Source: Nocardioides piscis
GTDB taxonomy: Bacteria > Actinomycetota > Actinomycetes > Propionibacteriales > Nocardioidaceae
NCBI RefSeq assembly: GCF_011300215.1
Contig: NZ_CP049866.1
Coordinates: 2,666,001-2,730,000 of the forward strand
Direction: 5' to 3'
DNA: 64,000 bases
Position 1 is the stretch's first letter. Each line of letters begins with the position of its first letter. The notes below the pieces were generated by a model that made no database searches, was not told where the DNA came from, and was given only the letters and a program-made list of their open reading frames with translations. Below are positions 1 through 8,256 of the stretch, one piece after another. The translations under genes and the position numbers were made by a program.

Positions 1-1
1 G

Positions 2-973
2 TGGGACCGCGACCTGCTCGAGCGCGCCGACCGCGGCCACATGGACCTGCCGCGGCTGGAGGAGGGCAACGTGGCGCTGCAGGTGTTCTCGTCGGTGTCC
101 AAGTCGCCGAAGCAGCAGAACTACGACGCCAACAGCGACGAGACCGACAACATCACGCTGCTCACCTTCGCCCAGCTGCAGCCGCCCCGGACGTGGACCT
201 CGCTGCTGGAGCGGTCGCTCTATCACGCGGAGAAGCTCGAGAAGGCCGCCGAGAGGTCCGACGGCGCCCTCCTGCTGGTGCGGACGAAGAGCGACCTGGA
301 TGAGCTGGTCGAGGCCCGCGAGGCGGGGGAGCAGGTCACCGGCGCGCTCTTCTCCGTCGAGGGCCTGCACAACCTGGAGGGCGACCCCGACAACCTCCAG
401 GCGCTCTTCGACGCGGGGACGCGGATGGCGGGATTCACCCACTTCTTCGACAACGAGGTCTCCGGGTCGATGCACGGGATCGAGAAGGACGGCCTGACCC
501 AGACAGGCCGCGAGGTGCTGGCCGAGATGGAGCGACTGGGCATCGTCGTCGACATCGCGCACGCCAGCGAGCCGGCGGTGGCGGAGATCCTGGACGCGGC
601 GACCCGCCCGGTGGTCGCCAGCCACGGCGGGGTCCAGGCCACCTGCGAGGTCAATCGCAACCTCAGCGACGAGCAGATCGAGGGCGTCGCCGCGACCGGT
701 GGCGTGGTCGGGATCGGCTACTGGGACGCGGCCATCTGCGAGACCACGCCTGCTGCGGTCGTGGACGCGCTCGAGCACGTCATCGAGGTCGGCGGCATCG
801 AGACCGCGGCCCTGGGCAGCGACTTCGACGGCGCGACCACGGTCGCCTGGGACACCAGCCAGATCGCGGTGATCACCGAGGAGCTGAGGGCTCGCGGACA
901 CAGCGACCGTGACATCGCAGCCATCATGGGCGGCAACACGCTGCGGGTGCTGCGCGAGGTGCTGCCCCAGTGA
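2..973 (+). CDS. membrane dipeptidase (peptidase M19), 5' end missing
   Basis: Zinc dipeptidase of the renal dipeptidase family, cleaving dipeptides. The reading frame is open from base 2, before the first ATG at 41, and the residues ahead of that ATG (LLERADRGHMDLPRL) belong to the family, so the gene starts upstream of the window. Visible family features are the loop GGVVGIGYWD, the conserved block ASHGGVQATCEVNRN-like around residue 200, and the C-terminal LGSDFDGATT, where His and Asp residues bind the metal pair. No signal peptide can be judged because the start is absent. The stop TGA (971-973) overlaps the GTG start of the following NUDIX gene, so the two are co-translated. Family assignment is firm; substrate is unknown. 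Confidence 0.88.
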   Translation, partial: WDRDLLERADRGHMDLPRLEEGNVALQVFSSVSKSPKQQNYDANSDETDNITLLTFAQLQPPRTWTSLLERSLYHAEKLEKAAERSDGALLLVRTKSDLDELVEAREAGEQVTGALFSVEGLHNLEGDPDNLQALFDAGTRMAGFTHFFDNEVSGSMHGIEKDGLTQTGREVLAEMERLGIVVDIAHASEPAVAEILDAATRPVVASHGGVQATCEVNRNLSDEQIEGVAATGGVVGIGYWDAAICETTPAAVVDALEHVIEVGGIETAALGSDFDGATTVAWDTSQIAVITEELRARGHSDRDIAAIMGGNTLRVLREVLPQ

Positions 974-1368
974 CAGCCCCCATCGTCGTCGCGGCCGTGG
1001 CCATCGTCCGCGACGGCTGCGTCCTGACGGTCCGCAAGGAGGGCACGAGCAGGTTCATGCTCGTCGGCGGCAAGCTCGAGCCCGGCGAGACGCCACTGGA
1101 CGCCGCGTTGCGCGAGACCAGGGAAGAAGTCGGGATCGACGTCGTCGACCTCGAGCTGCTCGGTGAGTTCGTCTCCGAGGCCGCCAACGAACCGGGCCAC
1201 GAGCTCCACTCCACGGTCTTCGTCGGTATGGCGGACGCCGACCCCGTCGCGGCCGGCGAGATCGCCGAGGTGCGCTGGACCGACATGGAGCGTGCGGCAG
1301 CAGGGGACTACGACGACCTGGCCCCGATGCTCGAGCACGACGCCCTCAGGCTGCTGCGGGCTCCCTAG
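970..1368 (+). CDS. NUDIX hydrolase
   Basis: 132-residue MutT-type hydrolase of a nucleoside diphosphate linked to another group. The NUDIX box is complete, from the Gly of GGKLEPGETPLD through RETREEVG (residues about 34-56), with all metal-binding Glu residues present. The GTG start overlaps the TGA of the dipeptidase gene by four bases; an AGGTG sequence lies shortly upstream. Length fits a single-domain MutT or 8-oxo-dGTP pyrophosphatase-like enzyme, but NUDIX substrates cannot be read from sequence alone. It would act in the cytoplasm. The gene ends against a possible tiny minus-strand gene. Confidence 0.85.
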   Translation: MTAPIVVAAVAIVRDGCVLTVRKEGTSRFMLVGGKLEPGETPLDAALRETREEVGIDVVDLELLGEFVSEAANEPGHELHSTVFVGMADADPVAAGEIAEVRWTDMERAAAGDYDDLAPMLEHDALRLLRAP

Positions 1369-1463
1369 CCCCGGGGCGGCAGGGACCGCACGAAGGTGAC
1401 GCTGCGGTCGACCCAGACCTGCAGGTCGTGGAGACGCTCGGCCAGTCGCTCGTCGTACGCCAT
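1365..1463 (-). CDS. possible 32-residue small protein
   Basis: A short minus-strand frame between the NUDIX gene and the secreted-protein gene, starting MAYDERLAERLHDLQ and ending in a basic RSLPPRG tail. The N-terminal pattern resembles the first residues of TfoX N-terminal-domain proteins, so it could be a remnant of such a gene, but the rest does not follow that family. Support for expression is a CATACT hexamer 7 nt before the ATG (plus-strand 1471-1476), the same arrangement seen at many leaderless starts in this window. It overlaps the NUDIX stop codon by three bases. No known function; it could equally be chance. Confidence 0.3.
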   Translation of the reverse strand: MAYDERLAERLHDLQVWVDRSVTFVRSLPPRG

Positions 1464-1470
1464 GGGGTCC

Positions 1471-1478
1471 AGTATGTT
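1471..1478. promoter_or_regulatory. overlapping divergent -10 elements
   Basis: TATGTT (1473-1478) lies 6 nt before the ATG at 1485 on the plus strand. The reverse strand of 1471-1476 reads CATACT, 7 nt before the minus-strand ATG at 1463. Both spacings fit leaderless transcription. The two hexamers overlap by four bases, so one melted region could serve both directions. Confidence 0.45.
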
Positions 1479-1484
1479 CGGCCC

Positions 1485-2426
1485 ATGAATCGGGGGACTC
1501 ACAGGCTCGGCGCTGCACTGATCACCCAGGCGCTGGCCTGCCTGTTGCTCGTGGTGGTCTCGCCGTCATCGACCGCGGACCACACCGACCACACAGGTCA
1601 GCGGGTCAGCGACGTCGAGCAGCCCGCCCATGCGCACAAGAGCCTGCCCGGTGGCGGCAAGAGGATCTTCGGCAAGCGGCGCTTCCTCACCGCCTACTAC
1701 GGCACTGCAGGGACCAGCAGCCTCGGTGTCCTGGGGGAGACGTCGGCCGACCGGGCCTTCAAGCGGATCGTGAGGTCCGGCAGGCCGATGCTGCGTCGCG
1801 GCGAGAGGCTGATGCCCGTCTATGAGCTCATCGTCACCGTCGCCGACGGCAGCGAGAATCCCGACGCGGCAGGCGACCACAGCCACGACATCCTGCACAG
1901 CCACGTGCAGTCCTACATCGACGCGGCCCACCGCAACGGTGCGCTGCTCCTCCTCGACCTCCAGCCCGGACGGACCGACTTCCTCGAGACGGCCAAGCGG
2001 TGGCAGTGGGCGCTCGAGGACCCGTGGGTCGGCCTGGCGCTCGACCCCGAGTGGCGGGTCGGTCCCGACGAGGTGCCCGGGCAGGTCTACGGATCGGTGA
2101 GTGCGCGCGAGATCAACCGCACGGCCGGCTGGCTGTCGCGCCTGACCCGGTCCGGTGGGCTGCCGGAGAAGCTCCTCGTGCTCCACCAGTTCCAGCGCGG
2201 CATGATCCCCGACATCGGCAAGGTGCGGCAGCGCGACGGGCTGGCCATCGTCCAGCACGTCGACGGCTTCGGCTCGCCCGCCGACAAGCTGGCGACGTAC
2301 GCCAACGTGGCCCGACCGCGGAAGTTCACGATGGGCTTCAAGATCTTCCTCGACGAGGACCAGCCACGGATGCGACCGCGGGCGGTGCGCAGGCTCAGCG
2401 GGGTACGGTTCGTCTCCTTCCAGTGA
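1485..2426 (+). CDS. secreted protein of unknown function
   Basis: About 313 residues. The start at 1485 is preferred over an upstream in-frame ATG at 1428 because it gives a clean export signal (MNRGTHRLG, then a hydrophobic run through CLLLVVVSP) and because a TATGTT box lies 6 nt upstream. The mature part is basic at first (GGGKRIFGKRRFLTAYYG), then has alternating hydrophobic strands with LLLDLQPGRTDF, GLALDPEWRV and LLVLHQFQ, a pattern that suggests a TIM-barrel fold with acidic residues at strand ends, as in glycosidase-like proteins. I do not recognise a named family. It precedes dapA by 22 nt, but dapA has its own promoter. Confidence 0.7.
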   Translation: MNRGTHRLGAALITQALACLLLVVVSPSSTADHTDHTGQRVSDVEQPAHAHKSLPGGGKRIFGKRRFLTAYYGTAGTSSLGVLGETSADRAFKRIVRSGRPMLRRGERLMPVYELIVTVADGSENPDAAGDHSHDILHSHVQSYIDAAHRNGALLLLDLQPGRTDFLETAKRWQWALEDPWVGLALDPEWRVGPDEVPGQVYGSVSAREINRTAGWLSRLTRSGGLPEKLLVLHQFQRGMIPDIGKVRQRDGLAIVQHVDGFGSPADKLATYANVARPRKFTMGFKIFLDEDQPRMRPRAVRRLSGVRFVSFQ

Positions 2427-2435
2427 GGGTGGCGA

Positions 2436-2441
2436 TAGCCT
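2436..2441 (+). promoter_or_regulatory. -10 element of dapA, leaderless type
   Basis: TAGCCT followed by 7 nt and the dapA ATG at 2449. No Shine-Dalgarno sequence lies before that ATG, which supports transcription starting at or next to the start codon. Confidence 0.5.
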
Positions 2442-2448
2442 GACCCTC

Positions 2449-3339
2449 ATGACTTCTGCAGCACCGTTCGGCCGCCTGCTGACCGCGATGGCGACCGCCT
2501 TCGACGACGACGGCTCGGTCGACCTCGACGCAACGGCCAAGATCGCGGCCCACCTCGTCGAGAACGGCAACGACGGCGTGGTCGTCAGCGGGACGACCGG
2601 CGAGTCGCCCACCACCACCGTGGCCGAGGACGCAGACATCCTGCGCGCCGTCGTCGACGCAGTGGGTGGGCACGCTCGCGTGATCGCGGGTGTCGGCACC
2701 AACGCGACGGCCCACTCGGTCGAGCTGGCCGAGCAGGCGGCCAGGATCGGCGTCGACGCGCTGCTGCTGGTGACGCCCTACTACAACAAGCCGAGCCCTG
2801 CCGGCGTGCTCCACCACTTCAGCAGCGTGGCGCAGGCCACCGACCTGCCCGTCATGCTCTACGACGTGCCCGGCCGCACCGGGCTCGCGATCGCACGCGA
2901 GACCTATCAGCGGGCCAGCGAGATCCCCACGGTCACCAGCGTCAAGGAGGCCACCGGCCGTCCCGACCAGACCGTGTTCCTCAACCAGCTCGGCTACTCC
3001 GTCTACTGCGGTGACGACGCCGCGACCCTCGGCTACCTCGCCTATGGCGCCGACGGGCTGGTCAGCGTCGTCGGTCACGCTGCAGGCAAGGAGCTGAAGG
3101 CGATGATCGAGGCGTACGTCGCCGGCGACACCGCGACCGCACTGCAGGTCCACACCCGGCTGGTGCCGGCCTTCGACGCCGTCATGGGCGTCGCCAACTA
3201 TGGAGCAACAACCGCCAAGGCAGCCCTCGAGCTGCTCGGCGTGCTCGACAACCGGAACGTGCGAGGTCCGCTCGTTCCGCTCGATGACGACGAGGTGGCC
3301 GCGCTGCGCGCCGGACTCGCCGCATCTGGCCTGATCTGA
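2449..3339 (+). CDS. dapA: 4-hydroxy-tetrahydrodipicolinate synthase
   Basis: Condenses pyruvate with aspartate semialdehyde in lysine and diaminopimelate synthesis, so it feeds both protein and peptidoglycan. At 296 residues it is full length for the TIM-barrel family. Family motifs are GTTGESPTT (residues about 46-54, with the Thr pair of the proton relay), VTPYYNKPS with the catalytic Tyr, YDVPGRTG, and SVKEATG carrying the Schiff-base lysine around residue 166. It is followed 8 nt later by rnj, the standard actinobacterial dapA-rnj pair. Start at 2449 is supported by the -10 box 7 nt upstream. Confidence 0.95.
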   Translation: MTSAAPFGRLLTAMATAFDDDGSVDLDATAKIAAHLVENGNDGVVVSGTTGESPTTTVAEDADILRAVVDAVGGHARVIAGVGTNATAHSVELAEQAARIGVDALLLVTPYYNKPSPAGVLHHFSSVAQATDLPVMLYDVPGRTGLAIARETYQRASEIPTVTSVKEATGRPDQTVFLNQLGYSVYCGDDAATLGYLAYGADGLVSVVGHAAGKELKAMIEAYVAGDTATALQVHTRLVPAFDAVMGVANYGATTAKAALELLGVLDNRNVRGPLVPLDDDEVAALRAGLAASGLI

Positions 3340-3347
3340 GGAGTCCC

Positions 3348-5039
3348 TTGAGTCACTTCCATCCTGAGCTGAGCACACCCCCACCGCTGGTCGAGGGTGG
3401 CCTGCGGGTCATGCCCCTGGGCGGTCTCGGCGAGATCGGTCGCAACATGACCGTCTTCGAATATGCCGACCGGCTGCTGATCGTCGACTGCGGGGTCTTG
3501 TTCCCCGAGGACCACCACCCCGGCGTCGACCTGATCCTTCCCGACTTCGCGGCCATCCGTGACCGGCTCGACAAGGTCGAGGCGCTCGTCCTGACCCATG
3601 GTCACGAGGACCACATCGGCGCGACGCCCTATCTCCTGCGCGAGCGCGGCGACATCCCGCTCGTCGGCTCGGAGCTGACGCTGGCCCTGCTGGGGTCGAA
3701 GCTGCGCGAGCACCGCCTCAAGGAGACGGTGCACCACGTCGTCGCCGAGGGCGAGACGATCACCTTCGGACCGTTCGTGCTCGAGTTCATCGCGGTCAAC
3801 CACTCGATCCCCGACGCGCTGGCGGTCGTGATCCGCACCGGCGCGGGCGTGGTCCTCCACACCGGCGACTTCAAGATGGACCAGCTGCCGCTCGACGGCC
3901 GGATCACCGACCTCAATGAGTTCGCCCGGCTCGGTGACGAGGGCGTCGACCTGTTCATGACCGACTCCACCAACGCCGAGGTCCCGGGGTTCACCACCAA
4001 CGAGAAGGACATCGCACCGGTCCTCGACCGGGTCTTCGCCAAGTCCAGCCAGCGCATCATCGTGGCCAGCTTCGCCTCGCACATCCACCGGGTGCAGCAG
4101 GTGCTCGACGCGGCCGTCGCCCACAACCGCAAGGCCGCCTACGTCGGCCGGTCGATGGTGCGCAACATGGCGATCGCGAAGGACCTGGGCTATCTCCACG
4201 TGCCTCCGGGCGTGCTGGTCGACGCCAAGGAGCTCGCCGACCTGCCCGTCGACCGTCAGGTCCTCATCTCCACGGGGTCCCAGGGTGAGCCGATGAGCGC
4301 GCTGAGCCGGATCGCCCAGCGCAGCCACGCCTTCGTGCACCTCGAGGAGGGCGACACCGTCGTCCTGGCCAGCTCGCTGATCCCCGGCAACGAGAACGCC
4401 GTCTATCGCGTGATCAACGGCCTTGCCCGTTGGGGGGCCCACGTCGTGCACAAGGGCAACGCACTCGTGCACGTCAGTGGCCACGCCAGCGCTGGCGAGC
4501 TGCTCTACTGCTACAACATCGTCAAGCCGCGCAACGTGCTGCCGATCCACGGCGAGATCCGCCACATGCGCGCCAACGCCGCGCTGGCGATCGCCACCGG
4601 CGTGCCGGCCGAGCGGGTCCTGATGGCCGAGGACGGCGTCGTCGTCGACCTGGTCGACGGGGTCGCCAGCATCGCCGGCAAGGTCGAGTGCGGCTACGTC
4701 TTCGTCGACGGTGCCACCATCGGTGACATCACCGAGTCGTCGGTCAAGGACCGCCGCATCCTCGGGGAGGAGGGCTTCATCTCGGTGATCGTGGTCGTCG
4801 ACTCCGTCACGGGGAAGGTCTCGAGCGGTCCCGAGATCCACGCCCGCGGCTTCGCCGAGGACGACTCGACCTTCGACGCAATCAAGCAGCCGATCATCGA
4901 CGCCATCGACCAGGCGATCGCGGACGGTTCGGCCGATCCCTACCAGCTGCAGCAGACCGTACGCCGCGTGGTCGGCCGCTGGGTCAACAAGGCACTGCGG
5001 CGCCGGCCGATGATCATCCCGGTCGTGATCGAGTCCTGA
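3348..5039 (+). CDS. rnj: ribonuclease J
   Basis: Metallo-beta-lactamase fold RNase with 5' exonuclease and endonuclease activity, used in rRNA maturation and mRNA decay. 563 residues, normal length. The zinc motif HGHEDHIGA lies at residues 84-92, with further ligands in VNHSIPDA, HTGDFK and, in the beta-CASP region, SGHASAGE and PIHGE. The start is TTG at 3348, chosen because GAGGAG lies at a good distance upstream (about 3338-3343) and no better start follows. It is linked to dapA by only 8 nt and very likely shares its transcript. A strong hairpin follows the stop. Confidence 0.95.
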   Translation: MSHFHPELSTPPPLVEGGLRVMPLGGLGEIGRNMTVFEYADRLLIVDCGVLFPEDHHPGVDLILPDFAAIRDRLDKVEALVLTHGHEDHIGATPYLLRERGDIPLVGSELTLALLGSKLREHRLKETVHHVVAEGETITFGPFVLEFIAVNHSIPDALAVVIRTGAGVVLHTGDFKMDQLPLDGRITDLNEFARLGDEGVDLFMTDSTNAEVPGFTTNEKDIAPVLDRVFAKSSQRIIVASFASHIHRVQQVLDAAVAHNRKAAYVGRSMVRNMAIAKDLGYLHVPPGVLVDAKELADLPVDRQVLISTGSQGEPMSALSRIAQRSHAFVHLEEGDTVVLASSLIPGNENAVYRVINGLARWGAHVVHKGNALVHVSGHASAGELLYCYNIVKPRNVLPIHGEIRHMRANAALAIATGVPAERVLMAEDGVVVDLVDGVASIAGKVECGYVFVDGATIGDITESSVKDRRILGEEGFISVIVVVDSVTGKVSSGPEIHARGFAEDDSTFDAIKQPIIDAIDQAIADGSADPYQLQQTVRRVVGRWVNKALRRRPMIIPVVIES

Positions 5040-5068
5040 TCGCCTGACCAGCTTCGAGCCAGGACGAG

Positions 5069-5102
5069 CGAAGGGCCCCAGCGAGTTCGCTGGGGCCCTT
5101 CG
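5069..5102. terminator. bidirectional intrinsic terminator-like hairpin
   Basis: A perfect 16-bp inverted repeat (arms 5069-5084 and 5087-5102, core AAGGGCCCCAGCGA) with a 2-nt centre sits between the convergent rnj and M4 protease genes. There is no long T run, as is usual in high-GC actinobacteria, but the position and stability make it the terminator for both. Confidence 0.8.
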
Positions 5103-5122
5103 TCATGTTGTGCGTCGGGGCG

Positions 5123-8002
5123 TCAGCCCTGACGCCCGTTCACTGCTGCCCTGGCTGCCGGAGCGGCGAGGACGCAGGTCACGACCTCGATGTTGTCGAC
5201 ATACCAGCCCTCGAGCCCGCCACAGCCGTCACGGCCCATGTCGAAGCGGAAGGTGACCCGGTCGCCGGCCTTGACGCCGGCCTTGGCCAGGTCGACCTGC
5301 GAGGTGCCCCACGAGCCGCCGATCTTGCCGCCGTCGGTGCCGGTGAAGCCGTCCTCACCAGCCATCGGGTTGGTGTTGGTCGAGGCGTCCGTCAGCTTGG
5401 TCGGCTTGTTGAAGATGTAGGCGCTCGCCGGGATCAGCGTGTAGGCGCCCCCGTTGATGCTGACCTTCACGTTGCCGCCGTCATAGCCGGTCTCGGTGGA
5501 GACGTAGTGGTCGAACGCCATCCGCGCCGACTGGTCGCCGGCCGGGATCTGGACCACCGGGCTGGTGATCGAGTCGCGGCTGGAGAAGTCGTTGGCACCG
5601 CTGGAGCAGCTGCCGCGGTCAGGAGCCGGACCGTAGGCGACGCCGCCGGTGCGACCGCCGGGAGCGGTCGTGGATGCCTCCCACGGTGAGCCGAAGCCGC
5701 CGCTGAAGACGACCTCCTGCTCGGCGTTCCAGCCGGCCAGGCCGTCCTCGAAGTCCTCGGTCCAGACCTGGGTCTCCGTGCCACCCTCGCCGCACAGGGC
5801 GGGGGTGTTCGGGTCGAGCAGCGGCTTGAAGGCGCACTGCACCGGGTCCTTGCGAAGCTCCACGGCAGCCGCCATGTTGTCGACCTGGGCGCAGTCGGCC
5901 CGACGGATCGACGCAGCGGGGGCCGTCTTGGCGTTGGCCGCGGTGGTCAGCGCGGTGATCGGCCTGCCCACCAGGTCGGCACACGAGGCCGCCAGGGCGT
6001 CCGCGTGGTCGGCGAAGTCGGTCGTCGGCGTCTGGTACTCGGTCATCGCGCGGAAGTAGATCGCCGCCGACTTGTCCAGGCCGAGGCCCTTGATCGACTG
6101 ACCGTTGTACTGGCCACCGTCGACGAGCAACGTGTAGCCGTGGTTCGGGACACCCGAGTTGCTGTGGACGCCGCCGCCGTCGTCGGTCGCGCAGTAGTAC
6201 TCCGCGTCCGAGACCTTGCCGGGGTCGCCGTAGCAGGTGGGGGACCACATGTCGCGGATCGCGCCGCCGAAGGCGTCGGAGTCCTCACCCATCAGCCACC
6301 GGTAGGAGTCGTGCCGGTCACCCGACGCGTCCTTCATGGTGACGTTGACCGGGCCGTTGGGCAGCTCGGACTTGATCAGGTTGCCGTCGCTCAGGCGGAT
6401 GCGCACCGACGGGATGGTGATGGCGGGGTCGACACCCGACATGCCGGCGGGAGTGGCCTCGACGTTGTCGGCGACCAGCACCGCCTTGGCGCCGGCGTCC
6501 TGCGCGTTCTTGACCTTGATGGTGAAGGCGCAGGCGCCCCGGTCGACGAGCGCCACCTTGCCGGCGATCGCGGCGGGGTTGGTGAGCGCCGTGCAGGCGT
6601 CCGACGTGCTCGTGCTCGGGGTGCCGTCCGGCGCCGGGGCACCGTTGTCCACGGCCAGCGCCACGTCACCGGAGATCCCGGTGCCGTCGAGCTGGGGACC
6701 GAAGGTGCCGGCTCCGGCCTCGCACTCCTTGGCGATGGTGGCCGGGGAGTTGATCAGGACGACCGGACGGGCGGGGGAGTGCGAGGAGCACACGCCGGCG
6801 GGCCGCTTGGCGTTGATGTCGCCCTCATCGGCGTCCATCCGGCCGTTGATCAGGTCGACGGTCTCGCCCCAGATGTCGGAGTAGGACTCGTTGAGCGCGC
6901 CCGACTGCCACTGGTAGATCAGGCCGTGGGTGTACTCGGTGTAGGCGTGGCCCCACTCGTGGGCGACGACGTCGTCGGAGGAGACGCCGCTGCAGTAGTT
7001 GGTGGTGACGCCGTTCCAGTTGGCGTTGGGGCACGAGATCGTCGGGTCGTTGTTGACCGTGATCATCTTGTGGCCCGCGTCGTCGTAGGAGTCGCGACCG
7101 AAGGCGTTCTTGAAGAACCAGTAGGACTCGCCGGTGCCGAGCACCTCGTTCTGCTGGTCGACGTCGAGCCTGCCCGGGAACTTGTCACCCTCCTTCCACC
7201 GCAGGCCCTTGCGGGCATAGGTGGACTCGTAGAGCTCGCGGTAGAGACCGTCGTGGATCAGGGAGTAGCGGTTGACGAGCTTGCCGCTGACCGCGTCGAT
7301 GAAGACCATGTCGCGGACGTTGCGCTTGTTGGTGACCTCGACGACCCAGGCCAGGATCGGCTTGCCGACCTCACCCTTGGTGGCTCCGAGGCGATAGACA
7401 GCGAGCTCGGTCGATGCCGCCTGGATGCCGGTGGTGTCGGCGTCTCCCTCGTGGCCGGGCGGGTTGGCCCGCACGGTGCCCACGGCGCGCTGGGCGGCGT
7501 CGGCGGAGCCGATGCGGGGCGTGGTCGGCAGGGAGAGGTCGGGGGAGGCATAGCCATTGACCGAGGTGAGGTCGCCCTGCTTGTCGACGTGGGCCTTGAG
7601 CATCGAGCCGAAGACGGGCAGCGACTTGTAGCTCTGGGTGAAGGTGACCGTCCAGCCGGTCGCGCTGGCGTTCACGCCCTCCTGGGTCAGCTCACCGGGT
7701 CGGGCGCCGAAGTTCGCGGCGTACTTGTCGAGGTAGGCGCTCGCCTTCGCTGCGGCCTGGGCCTTGCCCGAAGCCCCTCGCGACGGCATCAGGTCGCCGT
7801 TGCCCTTGAGCCGGATGAACCCGACTCGCTTGGTGGCGCTCTCGCCCGAGACAGCCACCAGACCGGTGGCTTCGTTCTTCATCGCCTGCACGCCGTTGTC
7901 GGCGGGACTGGCGGCTGGTGTTGCCTGCGCCTGCAGGACGGGGGCGGCGACGAGGCCGGCTCCGACCATCGCCAGCGCGACTCCCTGCTTGAGGAGCTTC
8001 AC
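5123..8002 (-). CDS. secreted M4 family metalloprotease with PA and C-terminal beta domains
   Basis: Thermolysin-like zinc protease, about 959 residues. Order: Sec signal peptide (residues 1 to about 30), FTP/PepSY-type propeptide (about 60-190), catalytic region with HEWGH at about residue 348 and the third ligand in NESYSDIWGE, a protease-associated (PA) domain inserted inside the catalytic region (around GKVALVDRGACAF), and a C-terminal beta-sandwich beginning WTEDFEDGLAGW that resembles domains of immune-inhibitor-A type proteases. The GTG start at 8002 is preferred to ATG at 8026 because GGAGG lies about 8 nt before it and the signal peptide then begins MKLLKQG. The product is probably exported and self-processed for protein scavenging. 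It converges on rnj. Confidence 0.9.
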   Translation of the reverse strand: MKLLKQGVALAMVGAGLVAAPVLQAQATPAASPADNGVQAMKNEATGLVAVSGESATKRVGFIRLKGNGDLMPSRGASGKAQAAAKASAYLDKYAANFGARPGELTQEGVNASATGWTVTFTQSYKSLPVFGSMLKAHVDKQGDLTSVNGYASPDLSLPTTPRIGSADAAQRAVGTVRANPPGHEGDADTTGIQAASTELAVYRLGATKGEVGKPILAWVVEVTNKRNVRDMVFIDAVSGKLVNRYSLIHDGLYRELYESTYARKGLRWKEGDKFPGRLDVDQQNEVLGTGESYWFFKNAFGRDSYDDAGHKMITVNNDPTISCPNANWNGVTTNYCSGVSSDDVVAHEWGHAYTEYTHGLIYQWQSGALNESYSDIWGETVDLINGRMDADEGDINAKRPAGVCSSHSPARPVVLINSPATIAKECEAGAGTFGPQLDGTGISGDVALAVDNGAPAPDGTPSTSTSDACTALTNPAAIAGKVALVDRGACAFTIKVKNAQDAGAKAVLVADNVEATPAGMSGVDPAITIPSVRIRLSDGNLIKSELPNGPVNVTMKDASGDRHDSYRWLMGEDSDAFGGAIRDMWSPTCYGDPGKVSDAEYYCATDDGGGVHSNSGVPNHGYTLLVDGGQYNGQSIKGLGLDKSAAIYFRAMTEYQTPTTDFADHADALAASCADLVGRPITALTTAANAKTAPAASIRRADCAQVDNMAAAVELRKDPVQCAFKPLLDPNTPALCGEGGTETQVWTEDFEDGLAGWNAEQEVVFSGGFGSPWEASTTAPGGRTGGVAYGPAPDRGSCSSGANDFSSRDSITSPVVQIPAGDQSARMAFDHYVSTETGYDGGNVKVSINGGAYTLIPASAYIFNKPTKLTDASTNTNPMAGEDGFTGTDGGKIGGSWGTSQVDLAKAGVKAGDRVTFRFDMGRDGCGGLEGWYVDNIEVVTCVLAAPAARAAVNGRQG

Positions 8003-8041
8003 GTGGGGGTCCTCCATGCTGTCCACGCCACGCAGATCCGA

Positions 8042-8063
8042 GTGACCGCGTGATCGCGGTCAC
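8042..8063. repeat. perfect 9+4+9 inverted repeat in protease leader
   Basis: GTGACCGCG (8042-8050), spacer TGAT, CGCGGTCAC (8055-8063), about 40 bases upstream of the metalloprotease start on the minus strand. It may be an operator or an RNA hairpin in the 5' leader. Nothing in its sequence names the binding protein. Confidence 0.5.
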
Positions 8064-8244
8064 CTTACGAAGTAAAGCCCGTGTGCGATAGACCCTGACG
8101 CAAGGTTTCGCGAAGACCTGGGTGTTCACCTCCGAAACTCTTGCCTCGTTGGGGTGAGGCGCGACCTTCGGGGGCGCGCGGACGGCCCGTCAGTTGCGTG
8201 CCGACACGCTCGTGTGGTGCGTGGGGCTGGTGTGACTTGTGAAC

Positions 8245-8250
8245 TAGGGT
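8245..8250 (+). promoter_or_regulatory. -10 element of ftsK, leaderless type
   Basis: TAGGGT followed by 6 nt and the ftsK ATG at 8257, with no Shine-Dalgarno sequence between them. Confidence 0.5.
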
Positions 8251-8256
8251 CCAAGC

